Shown here one piece after another: positions 11,751-23,913 of a stretch of DNA of 64,000 nucleotides. Source of the stretch: Orychophragmus violaceus (Eukaryota > Streptophyta > Magnoliopsida > Brassicales > Brassicaceae); the NCBI GenBank assembly GCA_030180135.1, contig CM058236.1:55951728-56015727 (forward strand), written 5' to 3'. Under the pieces are notes generated by a model that was given only the letters and a program-made list of their open reading frames with translations, had not been told where the DNA came from and ran no database searches. The position numbers were made by a program, and so were the translations under genes. The stretch's first letter is position 1, and the number at the start of each line of letters is the position of its first letter.

Positions 11751-12148
11751 ACAGTCGCACTGCAAGTCTGTCAATGATCATCTGCCTTACTCATGTTGCA
11801 GTGGATGCCAAGGACTCCAAGACTATCCAACAAATGACACGAGTTTTGACAGTAGACAAGATTGGGCAAGACATCAAGGTTACTTGATATTTAGTTGAGG
11901 AAACTAAACCCAAAAGTTCAGCAAGTCAATCTCTTAGGTCATGTAATTGTTGATGTTTAGCACTGCTAATCTATCAACATAACTATATGTCTTACTCACG
12001 TAATTGTGGACACCAAGCTCTTGGCTAGACCATCACACAACGAAATGAGTCTTGATAGTTGACCATATTGAAGCTAAGCTTTGATCAAGGTTTAGGTCAA
12101 GTTTGGTTTCTGCAAATTCAAGGTTCAATAACCAGAATTTCGAGCACT

Positions 12149-12832
12149 GTGTTGATCGACGCAGACTCTGTCTGTCGATCGACACCACCAAACAAAAACC
12201 GGACTTCAATAACCGGTTAATCCAATTAACCCGGTTCATCGAACCGGTCATGTCGATCGACACAAACCGTGTGTGACGGTCGACATAGACCTTAACCGAG
12301 GACAGTTTTGATAACCGGTCCAATCCAATTGAACCGACTTATCAGATCAAACTGATCTTAACCATTCAATTCGGTTTATATTAATTGCGATAACTGGTTC
12401 AATTCATTTGAATCAATTCATCCAATTTAAACCGTTTTAACCAGTTTCAACTGATTCCGATAACCGGTCCAATTCAATTGAACCGTTTTACCCAATCAAA
12501 CTGATTCAACCATCGGTTCATGCTAATTGAGATAATCAGTTCAATCCAATTGAACCAATTCATCTAATTTAAACCGATTTATTCGGACTTAACCAAGCAT
12601 GATAACCGGTCCAATCCAATTGAACTGATTAACCATTCGCTGGGTCTGTGTCGACCGACACTAACCTGTGTCGATCGACACTCGACCGAATCTGCTCTGT
12701 GTTGACCGACACTCAACCTGTGTCGATCGACACAGAAGGCTTTCGGTTTTTCTTCGCGAAAAACCCTAGCCGCCGACTCTGTCAAATTCGCCACTTTGTG
12801 TCGACCGACACAACTAGTGTGTCGATCGACAC
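12149..12832. promoter_or_regulatory. Copia1 leader palindrome cluster (ten sites)
   Basis: Sites start at about 12149, 12172, 12250, 12273, 12648, 12668, 12699, 12720, 12798 and 12819. They form five pairs 20-23 bp apart. Most are GTGTCGATCGACAC or one change away, for example GTGTCGACCGACAC. They lie between the primer-binding site and gag, so in the RNA leader. The stretch between the two groups is rich in repeated GATAACCGGTCCAATCCAAT-like sequence. Confidence 0.65.
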
Positions 12833-12958
12833 TGTGCGAAATCACAGATTCGATTTTCGATCATAATCGATCTCACCTGTTCTAACCAAACAACCTAGTT
12901 TGCGAATCTAAATCATCAAATTCATTTAGACAGGTTGATTCAATGGAAAACCCTAAGG

Positions 12959-12969
12959 CTCTGATACCA
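12959..12969 (-). other. Copia1 primer-binding site
   Basis: The minus strand reads TGGTATCAGAG, complementary to the initiator tRNA-Met 3' end, one base after the 5' LTR. It matches the Copia3 site at 31250. Confidence 0.85.
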
Positions 12970-12970
12970 C

Positions 12971-13687
12971 TATTGGAACTTCGAGCCAATTCTACCGGAT
13001 TCGGAATTGCTGTCAGGTTCCAGATAGGCTAGGATCTAGGGTCTAGTTAATTGAATCATATATAGATCTAGCGTTTACCTTGTTCTGGCAGCGGAAGATG
13101 AATGAGATAAACGAGATCTGTGAAGCGCCTCAGATGCTGCGCCTCTACTTCAGTCCACACGCACACAAGCTGGAATCCGCCGGGATGCTAGTACCGGGGC
13201 TCGGATCTCTTGGGAACTGAGTTCTTCGAGGTTTCTGTGTTTTCTCTCTGAGAAAACACTGTCTTGACGGCGCTCTCAATCACTTAGGTCGAAATACATA
13301 AGATCACTTATATATGTACCGACCACGACGTAAACCAAAACTGTCGACCGACACACTTAGTGGTGTCGATCGACACACGTCTTGTGTCGACTGACGCACC
13401 CAATGGTGTCGATCGACACACCTCATTAAAACTCATATTCGATGTGTATCCAATACACATCGACCAGACCATATGCCAATGATCAATCCCATACGAACTA
13501 TGTCCAACTTGCTTAGGTGTGTGACTCTGTAGGTTCACACGATACTGGAAATGAGTTACAACTCATTTGTCACAAGTGGTTTCTAGCAAAACATTATGAC
13601 TACCCAGTATCATATGAATTGTCCGATCTCGATAATACAACTATCTCTAGAGTGAGTACAATGTGATTTCAGGACATAATCCCAACA
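12971..13687 (-). repeat. Copia1 5' LTR (717 bp)
   Basis: Copy of 5419-6157. It lacks a 22-bp piece near 13340, and its inner end reads TATTGG instead of TGTTGG. Its palindrome array starts at 13341, 13363, 13384 and 13406. Outer flank is ATTGA (13688-13692). Confidence 0.85.
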
Positions 13688-14229
13688 ATTGAATGGCTTG
13701 TGATTTCTTTCTTTTGTGTGGATTTGCAGAGAAAAGCATAAGAGGAAGAATAAGAAACCTAACTCCCTCTATTTAAATGAAATAACCGTGAGACAAGTGA
13801 ACAGTTTCTATAGTTTTTTTTATTATTTTACTAATTAATTTGATTTGAAATGACTTGCAGAGAGGTGTAATGATGGTTTACTCTGAAGAGATGCAACTTT
13901 AATTCTCATTCATTGCATTTGGTTAAGAGCTTTTTGGTCTGCTTGCATGCATTTGGTTTAACTTCTCATTCATTACATTTGGTAAGAGATGGTTCAATCA
14001 ATTTGAGATTTAATTTTATAAAACCGATTTACCAAGGCAAGCATGAATGTATAATCGGAAGATTTTTCTGATATGGTTGCAGGTGAAAGGAATTCTGATT
14101 GAGGAGTCATTTCTGTGGGAGTAACGAGAATGGTACAATTAAGCTTACGGATTGTTACAGTGGTAAGTCCTCGTCTTGTGTTTCTGCTTTGAACATTGCA
14201 GTTAAAAACATTTCGAGTTGTTACTGAGT
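13688..14229. other. Former upstream region of the OB-fold gene
   Basis: Without Copia1, 13693 onward would directly precede the OB-fold ATG on the minus strand. It presumably held that gene's 5' leader and promoter. No further coding signal seen. Confidence 0.4.
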
Positions 14230-14415
14230 AAAGGCTATTCTAAAGGATTCATAGTGATGTATGCTGCATTAGCCAGCAGAGATGTTGGTTGCTGCTTGAT
14301 TCCTGAGTCACCATTTTATCTCGAAGGAGAAGGTAGACTATTGAAGTACATAGAAAAACGGCTCTAGGAGAGTGGTCGCATGGTGATTGTTCTTGTTGAA
14401 GGACCATGACAAGAT
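14230..14415 (+). pseudogene. Fragment of ATP-dependent 6-phosphofructokinase
   Basis: The + strand reads GFIVMYAALASRDVGCCLIP, then ESPFYLEGEGRLLKYIEKRL, then after a stop ESGRMVIVLVEG. This is the conserved core of plant PFK (ASRDVDCCLIPE, FYLEGEGG, MVIV.AEGAGQ). In-frame TAG at 14365-14367 (expected Gln) and TGA at 14407-14409. Only about one exon is present. No flanking PFK exons were recognised, so this is a captured or relic fragment. Confidence 0.7.
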
Positions 14416-14589
14416 CCATTGTCTTCTATTGGATTGTGTATATATAAAAGTTTTTTTAACTTTGGTTTTGACACTAAATAGATGTATACTTTTAATTTAG
14501 TTGAGAAATGAAATAAGACATTCTAATTAAGGAAATATATCCATCCTAAAAAGTCCAATTTGCTAAAGAATTACTAGTGTATGAAATCA

Positions 14590-15010
14590 AAACCACATCT
14601 ATACCCTAAACCCCAAAACTTCTTTTTATTTCTCACTTATATTATTATACTTGTTGTGTAGACAAACTAATGATAATTTCTTTTAGAGTATAAATAAGGT
14701 TTAGGGTTTGAACCCTAATCCTATACCCCAAAACCATAAATCTAGGCTATAAACTCAAACCTTAAAGACTTAAATCCTACACTTGTAACATTAAACCCTA
14801 AATCTAAAACCTAAATTCCTCACTAAAGAAAAACCTTAAACCCTAAAACTTTTAATACTTAATCATAAACAATAGATTTAAAAAATTTAAAACCTTAACT
14901 CTTCTTCATAAACCCTAAAAGTTTAATCATTAATCATAAACACTAGATTTTAAATTTAAAAATCTTATCTCTCTACCCTAAACCCTAAACTTTTAACCCT
15001 TAAGCATTTA
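14590..15010. repeat. Degenerate telomere-like tract (AAACCCTA variants)
   Basis: Many scattered copies of AAACCCTAAA and one-off variants (TTTAGGGTTTGAACCCTAA, CTAAACCCTAAAC) are mixed with AT-rich spacers. It resembles a decayed interstitial plant telomere repeat (TTTAGGG), or telo-box-rich DNA. There is no uniform array. Confidence 0.55.
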
Positions 15011-15339
15011 ACATTAATTTTTTAATTATTGAATAATATAACAAAAATTAAATATTTTGAAAAATATAACAAAACATTGAATAATGTATAATTTATTTGT
15101 ATAGAATTACCACATATTGTAAAATAACACATTAATTAAATGACAAAAAGGAATAATATAACAGATATGTTAAACTTGAAACTATAAAATAAAAAATCTG
15201 GTCTTAACAAAAACAACAAAAAAAAAACTGGTTTTTCATTGGTTAAGACATAGAAATAAGGATCACCCTTTTTTCATTATCCACCGTTAGATCATATTAA
15301 AATCAACGGACAAAACACATTGTCTTCAATTCCTCTCTT

Positions 15340-15920
15340 CCTCTTCTCACGGGCACCTTTTTGTCACGAAAACTCATTCTCATCACATACAAGTTTATGT
15401 GGATTCAGTCGCCCATCTCTTCCATGGTTTCTGACTTACGGTTTCGAGGGTTGCAATTAGGGCTCCATGGTTTCACGAAACCCCTTCTTATCGATTTCCA
15501 GGTCTCACTTTATTCTGAATTAAGGTTTCTTCTTTTGTGTGTTTTGGGTTTTGATTTTGCGATTTTCAGTTTTAAATTGAGTTTAGTTTTTCAATAATCC
15601 GATTTTGTGTTTGGATTCTCCGAAGATTTCCGTCACCGTTAGTAATCTTAACATGTTTGTTGGGTTTTTGGCTGGTTCAGGGAGCTGGGATTGTTCGTCT
15701 CTGCGATGTTGGTGCTGCAATTCAGGAGGTCAGAGTTGCGGGTTTCTTTATTGGCTCGTCGGGAAACAAGATGGCGGAGGTTTTGGTGGAAGATGAACTC
15801 GACGGTGGAGATGGTGGTTACAAAAGAATATGACGGCGTAGATGGTTATGGTGGAAGGAGAACACGGAGTTGGTGGTCCAGACATGACGACGGCTCACTA
15901 CAAGAGACACGAAATTAGAT
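15340..15920 (+). pseudogene. Gene fragment containing a methionine aminopeptidase 2 exon
   Basis: After an acceptor (GGTTCAG) near 15680, the sequence reads GAGIVRLCDVGAAIQEV, followed by a donor-like GAG/GTCAGAG. This matches the MetAP2 segment around VRLCD(V/I)GAAIQEV. Upstream 15340-15600 looks like a gene leader (pyrimidine-rich, short ORF), but its parent is not recognised. Downstream reading is not MetAP2-like. Could be a captured fragment in a Helitron or Pack-MULE. The match is short. Confidence 0.45.
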
Positions 15921-16037
15921 TAGGTTTTTTTTTTTGATAGAACCAGTTTAAATAAGATTTTAAGGATTTTGGGATTTGGTTTCTTCTTTGGTCTGGTTTA
16001 ACAAATTGTAATTAGTATCCAATATCCAATAACAAAT

Positions 16038-16573
16038 TGTTGGTGCTGGATTTCCCGCTAAGAAATCCGGCCCATTAGCAAACAAAAAAAAGGCCCGTAA
16101 TCATGAGCCTGTTCCATAATCGAGACGGAGAGATCGTCCATCATCCATTTTGGGCCCATACGACCAACATCTGGACAAAGCCCAGACAACGCCGAAGTAA
16201 GAGGCAATCGAGCTCGAGCTCGATAGGAGACGACGTAGAGGTAGAATAACCCGGTCTTCGTTGGTTCAACCGATTCTCGCGAATCCGGGAGATCGTTATC
16301 ATGGCGAGGCCGAAAGATCGGAATAAGGAGATCAAAGTCTAGACTATTTAAGGAAGAAGTGGCGATTCATTCAAGACATTCCAACCCTAATCAAGATCAC
16401 TTCGACTAGATAGCTCGATTATCATACTTTGTACTCTCTATTCGATTGTGTTTGTTCTATCTCGACGATCAATCTCAATAAAGTCTTTGATTCATAGGAA
16501 ATATATATCATGTTTATATCCAAAAGTCCAAATCCACGATTACAAATCCTTGGTGTGAATCTCCGATCTCACA
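16038..16573 (+). mobile_element. Solo LTR of the Tat family seen at 2808-3345
   Basis: Starts TGTTGGTGCTGGATTT, ends GATCTCACA, 536 bp, high similarity to 2808-3345 over its length. No PPT upstream and no internal sequence, so a solo LTR. No clear 5-bp duplication (CAAAT left, TATAC right), which suggests flank mutation or rearrangement. Confidence 0.75.
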
Positions 16574-17840
16574 TATACCATTATTGTTGCATTACGAAAG
16601 AATTTTGGAATAATTATACATAGGTTTTCCTATTTAATCGCTTATTTTTGTTTTATTTATTCTTCTCAATAGAACAAATGTTTTTACAAAGAAATCCTTA
16701 TATATTAATTTATGGTGGTTAAATTATCCATTATTAGTTATTGTTTGTTTTGTGATTAACGAGATGTATTGTTCAAACACTGGCATTTTTAACAAAACCC
16801 ATCGTTCTAATAAGCAAAAAACGTTTTCACAAGCCCACTTCACATGTTGTGTATATGTCCCGTTTTAAGATATTGGAGATTGTAGACAGTTATATATTCT
16901 CATTATTTTTGATATTACGGTTTCTTATTTCTTTTTATCTAGACATTAGTGAGTGGAGTATTCTTGTTTAAATATTGAGAGGATATGTTATAAATTAGGG
17001 AGTTAAACAATATGCCGTCTTAATATTTGTGAATGACCTAGTTTTTTCCATTAAAAATAAATAATATACATATTTGTAATATTATTTATAAGAAAAAAAA
17101 TCAAAAATTCAACGAATTCAATTAAATGATATTTCCTAAAAATTCTTTGGTAATCTTAAATTCTTCCTTAAATTATAGATTATAAATAATATTTTACTCC
17201 CCCCCCCCATTGATTTCCTTATTTTTAAATACTAAATAACACCCTACCTAAAATGACTCAACTAATAACTATCGATACTAATAAACAAATATTAATTTTA
17301 ACAAATACGACAAAACTTATATAGCAAATTTCTATTATGTAACCCAAAATTTTATAATCTAGAATATTCAAATTTAGTTGAAACATAATATTCTTTATAT
17401 TAATTTGATCGATGATCCGTTAGGTCCCCAAACTACTATATATATTCTATAAGATTTAACCTCTTTATCATTCACTTTTAAACTATATCGACATTTTATA
17501 TGATGACAAAATTAGTTGAGACCAATAAGAACCTCTCTCGAAGACGACATTCGACTTATGTTTTGCTTGAAAACATAGACTCAAGCCTCGAAACCGAGAA
17601 TATCCAGGTTATGGTATTAGCATAGTGGACTTTGTTTAACTCTGGAAACGTGATAGAAATGATTTGGTTTGACATAAAGATACGTTCTTTGCTTATGTTT
17701 TGGTTTCTGTTCGGTTCTATATTGTTCATTCATATACTTATAATTTTGTTTTTACTTTCTTAGGGGAACAAGAGTACAAGCATCATGTGAGGAGTCCTTA
17801 TTCAGCAAACATAAAACATGTCTTCAGATAGGTAAAAATG
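16574..17840. other. AT-rich region without recognised gene
   Basis: Long A/T runs, a C9 run near 17201, short ORFs only. No domain recognised. Confidence 0.5.
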
Positions 17841-17849
17841 TTATGGTTA

Positions 17850-19860
17850 ATGTTTTTTCTTCCAAGGAGTATGTTGGTGACTTTCGTCCAAGTGATATTC
17901 CTTACAAGTTATCAATCATCTGTACTACAAGAACTAAACCATTGGAAGATTTTTAGGTTGAGAATCATGATAAGTATTGTTATACTATTGTTCAAATTCT
18001 CGAGGGATCTCTTGTTAAAAGATTTTTAATTGGTAAGATGTTATTTTGTCATATACGTACTATTCCTTATATTATACTTTTCAATAAATAGTTGTTAATT
18101 GTTGTTTTACCTATATTAGATGTTATGGGAGTCATTGTCTTCATGGGTGCTATTGAAGATGTTAAGACTAAGAGCAAGTCGGGAAACAACACCAAGCTTG
18201 AATTATACCTGAAAGATAATGGGTTAGAACATTATTCATAATAAATGTTATAATAAATAAATAACTTTATATGATTTTTTATCGTCTATTTGAATACATA
18301 GATGATGCATTGTCTTGCACTTTGTGGGGAGATTATGCCAAACAAGTGATTGACCATACTTCCACCAATAGCTCATCTCCTGTCGTGGTTATTATCCGGT
18401 TTGCATGGATCAAAGAATATGAAGGTAACTACTCGGTTAATTGTAATGTATAATCTGTTGTATATAACATTAATGGTTTAATTTAAATTTTAATTAATAT
18501 AGGGAAGCTGTACATCTCAAATGGTTACAACTCGACCCAACTCACATTCGGAGATGAAAAGAACTCTGAGATTTCAAAGTGGCTGGATAGGTAATGTGAT
18601 ACAATATGCTTTAAATATTTGTCTGAACATTTTCAATTCAAGAGAACATCTATTTATTTAAAAATCTATTTTACAGTATACCAAAAGAATCTCAAGCTCT
18701 AATTATCAAGTCTGAGAAAAGCATGGTTTCTTTTGGATCGGCTCCACTCTTGGATTGCGTACTGAATTTTTCATCAAGAATAATAAAATGACTCTACCTG
18801 GTATTCTGCAATCGGAAAGAGTTAGTTATCTGTATTTAAACTTCCAAATATATATGTATTTAATTGAAATAATTAATTTAATTACTTGATTATTTTATTG
18901 TTGTTGAGCATGGTAAGGTGGTTACGTATACCACAATTGTCTCAATTGACAATTAAAAATGGTATTTTCAAACTTGCAAAGTTTTCAAACTGAAAGTGCT
19001 TCAGTATGGATCGGATTCAGAAGATGAGGTACCCTTATATAATTGTACAACATGTAGCGATGTGACAACTGTATTTGCAAGATAATTTGTTTACAAGTAT
19101 GATTGCAGGTTAATGTTTTTTATAAATATGTTGTGTTATTTAACTTATATATCAAAATCATTTGGTTTATATATTGTTTATGTATGCTCTAGATATTATT
19201 TGATCTTCCGCGTGTCGGATTATTCCGAGGGTGAAGCAAAATTTCTCACATTTGATGAAGTTGGAGATAAGCTTGTGAAGAGATCGGCAGACAATATCTA
19301 CAACAAATTCAAAGGAAAATGGAGGAATTTGAATTTTTTATATTTTTTTGAAATAAGAAAACTTTTTATATTGATAATCCGTTGTTTTTTGTTTTTTGTC
19401 TTCTTAGGAGGATTCATATTATCTTGCTACTCAATTATACAATTTGATTTGTCGCAAGTGTCTATTCAAAGTGACCATTCCAAAGGACAATGTTCAGAAG
19501 GTGTCAAGAATTTGATATGTTGTAGACTTATTTTGGGATGATGACTCTGCCATCGATGAATTTTAGAATTTAACTAACTCGACTCATCTGGATCATTTTG
19601 AAACATTATGTTAAACCATGAATAAAAGTTTGCTAATATTTTTATTTGATTAGGGACCTCTTATGCTTACCACGGGTATGGAGACGGATTCTGATGCATC
19701 AATGGTCCTAGCACTTACAACATTAACATCAAAAAGATCAAAAGACTGCATCTCTTTAAGCAGTGTTGGTGAAAATTCATCGGTTTCAAAAAATATCAAG
19801 TAAGAAGACAAGGAAGCCATAAAAAGAAGAATACTTTAGACTTTGTTTCGTATCTTCTTT
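17850..19860 (+). pseudogene. RPA70-like OB-fold protein gene, decayed
   Basis: Exons on + read FRPSDIPYKLSIICTTRTKP; DVMGVIVFMGAIEDVKTKSK (from 18121); DDALSCTLWGDYAKQVIDHT (18301-18425); KLYISNGYNSTQLTFGDE (from about 18503); then FRVSDYSEGEAKFLTFDEVG (about 19206), LICRKCLFKVTIPKDN (about 19450) and a Ser-rich tail near 19740-19800. The order OB fold 2 (with the LSCTLWG core), linker and C-terminal OB fold follows plant RPA1-like proteins. A TAG at 17954-17956 interrupts EDF-VEN, and the zinc-knuckle segment near 18950 is degraded. No N-terminal 48-codon exon was found. These proteins bind single-stranded DNA; Helitrons of Brassicaceae often carry such genes, and Helitron sequence is present downstream. 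Confidence 0.65.
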
Positions 19861-21356
19861 TGCGTTACCAATTTTTTTAGATTATCATCGTATTATGAAA
19901 ACACTTTGGGGTTTTTAATTGAAGTATCCATTTAATCGTTTAATTTTGCTTTCAAGTTATCAATATAACAAATCTTTTTAATTACTGTCAATAGTATAAA
20001 CTTTTGTTGTACGCAATGGTATAGTTTATGTCTACTATCTTCTATTAATTATGAATATATATATATATATATATCTACTATATATATATATATATCTACT
20101 ATATATATATAAGTATATGGTGTATTAAAATTGGATAACAAAATTTTCTCGAACTAATTTAAATTCCTACAACTAATTTCTTTGGTTTCACGAACAAAAG
20201 TTTATAAACTCGATACAAATATGCAACAAAAAATATTCACAAGAAGATTGTCTAGATTTTTTCCCTCTCAATTATTATATTGAAGATTATTAAAGATATC
20301 TTAAATAAAGTTAACAAAATTTATTGAATCTTCTATAACAGAAAATAGTAATTTCTTAAATTTATAATCAGTACAAAATATATGAAATCTTCTAAGATAT
20401 GAGTATTATGTTTGAGAGAATCAATATATTCTTCACAACTTAGAGTTATGTATTTTGCTCCCTCAAATCCGTAACATGTAACCTTCATTAAGATAGAACC
20501 ACTCCCATTTCAATTATTCATCTCTTCACAATCTCATTTTTATTATGAATCTATAATTCATCTTTGTTAAGATTGTTTGAAGACTTCACAATATACTTGG
20601 AGAGTATCAATATATATCAAAATATATATTGTTCACTTATATAAGTTCACAATTTTATTAAATTATTTGGCTTTCTTAATCAGAATCGGAACGACCACTT
20701 TTAATTTCATATGAAAAAGATGGTCTCGATTATGATAAAGAAAATCGTATAAGTTCATAAACCTCTGATTTTATTAAAAGGTCAAACGTAGATATGAGAA
20801 ATGCTGTGTTGAGTTTATATAATGCTGATGGTTATCATTTTCCTAATATTGATAAGGCTTATTGTAATTCTTAAGTTGGTAGGATTTATCAACAATAGAA
20901 TCATTTTTTGAAACTTTAACAATGCTTAATATGAAAAGGTTTACCTATTATGATAAACAAGATCATATAAGTTCATAAACTTATGAACTTATCTAATTTC
21001 AAATCTAAATACAAGATAATTTAATTGGGTTTATCGAGAATAAGAAGTTTTTAATTCTACCTTATTGACATGGCTTATTGTGATTTGAAACCAAATTTAT
21101 CTGGGCTAAGGGAAAAAAATATCATTAGCGGTTGTGGCCCAAATAATTTTATTAAATCAATGGTTGTGACTTCTAATTTTTACACATTTTACTAATATTA
21201 ATTGAAGGGTTATTTTTTAGTGCTTCATACTTTTTAACCAATTTGGAAACCCTTTAATTTTAAAACCCTAGACGCTTCCATTTCTTACTGCTTACTGAGA
21301 GAAAAAAAAAACTTTTTTTCAAGCTAATTTATGCTCAAATTTTCCGATTCTAAACT
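19861..21356. other. AT-rich intergenic sequence
   Basis: No coding signal recognised. Contains the TA microsatellite at 20057-20112. Confidence 0.5.
20057..20112. repeat. (TA)n microsatellite with CTAC interruptions
   Basis: Three TA runs separated by TCTACTA units. Confidence 0.85.
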
Positions 21357-22740
21357 ATGGCTCCACAAACTTTTAGAAAAATTTCTCAAATCAACAACTT
21401 TATTCCTTGCTATTGGGACCTAAAAGTTTTTCTTTTGCGTGTTTGGATGTGTGTTAAGTCCATTGAACCAAAAATCCAAATGCTTTTAGTCGATGTGGAG
21501 GTAATCTCTCTTTTACTCTATAATCTTTTTTTTTATTGGGTTATTGCATGTTTTATTAAGGTATTCTTTATTGATTTAGGGTGTGAAAATAGAGACTACT
21601 GTCCCTGCCTCTTTTATTGAAAATTTATGTTACTCTATATGGTGTGAGGGTCGCTGGTTTAAACTTGTGGATGCTCGAGTTCTACAAGCACCAGAATATT
21701 TGTCGTTGACCCCTCAAGATTTCAAGCTCATATTCGGGTTAAACACATCTTTCTTCCTCACTTATGATAATATTCCGGAAGGCCATTTTATGCAATTTGA
21801 ATTAATTCCGGATATATTAGATGGGAGAGTTTGTGATGAATACCCTATAAGTAACTTTTATTTTATACATTTGTTTTGTTTATCAGATTATATTAATCAT
21901 GTTTTTTGAATGTGTGGTATACATTATATTTTTAACTAAATAGATGAAGGTATACAATTCTTAATGATTCTATTTCTGCATTATAGATGTCCTTGGTATT
22001 GTTACACGTGTTGGAAACCTTGAACCTTATTGGACAGAAACAAAGGTGCAGTTTACAATTCGCGACCTAATGTTAGTTAAACAAATGTCTATAATCTTTC
22101 TCACATATGTTCAGTGTTTATTATTCGGGAAAGATGCTAAAGAACTAATAAAAAGGTTTTGGAAGGATGTTGATAGACATCCCTTTGTGATTCTCTGTTG
22201 CTTCTATAGAAAGTACGAAATGGGTATGATTAGAAATTCAATTTAGTTATCATTTTAGAATGATCTCATTGTTTACTACATGTTTGGGTTTAGGATTGAT
22301 AAAACTTTTGATTTCTATATTGTTTACAATGTTAATGGTGTTTGTGTATAAAACTTATTTAAATATGTGTAACTTGGCTCAAATGAGAAGAAGAGATGTC
22401 AACGATTATGTATGATCAAACCAACAATTCGGACTTTAATGGATTTCTCAACATGTTTTGGTCATAACCATAATGCAACTCATTATGTAATATGTTTTAT
22501 ATGTTTTCCGGAATTCATACATTGTTTTCTATTTTGTAACTTTCCAAATCCCGTACCTGACCAATATCATGAAGAAAATCATTTCATGGTTCAAGCTCTT
22601 CTCAATTATGTACATGTTTTAGAAGACCTTACTATAATTCCTGAAGGCACATGTTTTACAAGATTAATGGAGGCAAGCTTATAAGAAAATTTTCAAGAGC
22701 AGGTGGAGCCGTTGATCGTGACCGTGGATGGATTCTCGTA
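21357..22740 (+). pseudogene. RPA70-like/DUF223 OB-fold gene (third copy), decayed
   Basis: Exon 1 (21357-21500, 48 codons) starts MAPQTFRKISQINNFIPCYW and ends MLLVDVE. Exon 2 (21580-21850) reads GVKIETTVPASF and later YDNIPEGHFMQFELIPDILD. Exon 3 (21987-22069) reads NVLGIVTRVGNLEPYW. Exon 4 (about 22115-22223) has LLFGKDAKELIKRFW. The start MAPQ, the EGR linker and the GR.CDEYPI-NVLGIV junction match plant RPA1-like proteins. Exon 1-3 sizes and phases agree with the minus-strand locus at 4351-5407. Exon 4 does not keep phase, and the 3' part near 22420-22740 is degraded, so it is likely dead. Confidence 0.6.
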
Positions 22741-23910
22741 AAACGGAGGTAGTATTATCTGTAAAATTGTCCTTGTAATAATTCTCATAATCTGTATCAG
22801 CGTTAAAAAAAACTTTATTATTTTTTTGGTTAGATGATATGCTGATCGTCTTTATGTTTCTTTTAAAAACATATTTACAACCCTTATGTCCAGTATCATA
22901 AGCTCCTTTTATTACTTCATTTATATATCATATAGAATCTCATCTAAGTCAATTTGGTTAATGTTAAATTCAAATATAAAAATAATTAGATCTCCATGCC
23001 AATAGAGGTTTTAGGTGGAAGTTTAATATGACAAATTGTAAGAATAATAATTTGGTATTTAGATATCAACTAAAAATTATAAATAATGATATAAAAACAT
23101 GTATAATGAGTACATATTTCATTTGTGATACGACAATAAAAAAAAATTTGTACATTTAAAAAATCCTTCACATCTGTTAATTCACAATATGTAGCTATAA
23201 TATTTTTCAAAACAATGCACTTACACAAATAAATTGGTGTTTTAATTTCGTCATTTTTCATTATTTTCCACAATTAAAAAAAATACGATGTGAAGAAAAA
23301 AAATCCAAATATGACTTACTTTATTGGACCCGATCTTAGAATCTAAAATTTATTAAAAAAACTAATAACTAATATATAAAATCCATCAAAAAAATTAATT
23401 TAAGCCCAAATTACTCTGGTTCACTGTAAGATAGTTGCTGATACAACTATCCAATTCGAAATCAGCCATTCGCTACAATCAGAGAACATATTGAAAGTAA
23501 ACGGCGATCTAGAAGATAAACCATTGGACTAAGGTGCGGTATACATAGAAAATTAGGAGAAAATTGTTTGCTTTCAACAATTCCAGAAACAAGGTAATCT
23601 ACTATTTCATGTAGATTTCTATAAATCTAGGGATAGAAATCGTTATTTTGAGAAAATGATTGTCAATGAACAATGGTGTTTCGTAGATCTTCTTGATATA
23701 AATTTCTATTTTTAATCATTAATTTTTATTCTCAGTACCAAGTTTGAATTTCTAATTAGACTTTAGGGTTTAATCAACTTCTCCGATATTCTCTATTTTT
23801 AGATGTTGTTTATTCAATTTTAAAAAGTCTAGTTACGATTTTTTTGGGTTTATGCATGTAACAATTTTTTATTTATATGAAGATATATTATCTTTGAAAA
23901 ACAAATTAGA
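22741..23910. other. AT-rich intergenic sequence
   Basis: Only short ORFs without recognisable domain. Confidence 0.45.
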
Positions 23911-23913
23911 AGA

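Larger units (their letters stand above)
5419..13687 (-). mobile_element. Copia1: non-autonomous Ty1/Copia element with gag and decayed pol
   Basis: Two related LTRs (5419-6157 and 12971-13687) are flanked by ATTGA. A primer-binding site follows the 5' LTR at 12969-12959. Then come a long leader (with a 1.2-kb solo LTR inserted), gag (10228-9314) and pol remnants (about 9240-6979). Pol lacks the RT segment that carries the first catalytic Asp and also lacks part of RNase H. The LTRs differ by point changes and a 22-bp indel, so the insertion is older than Copia3. The element lies just upstream of the OB-fold pseudogene. Confidence 0.9.

Noticed and set aside
16033..16578. Target duplication around the solo Tat LTR
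   Set aside because: Flanks CAAAT and TATAC do not match, so no duplication is claimed.
23070..23273. 67-codon minus-strand ORF
   Set aside because: AT-rich chance ORF with no motif or splice context.
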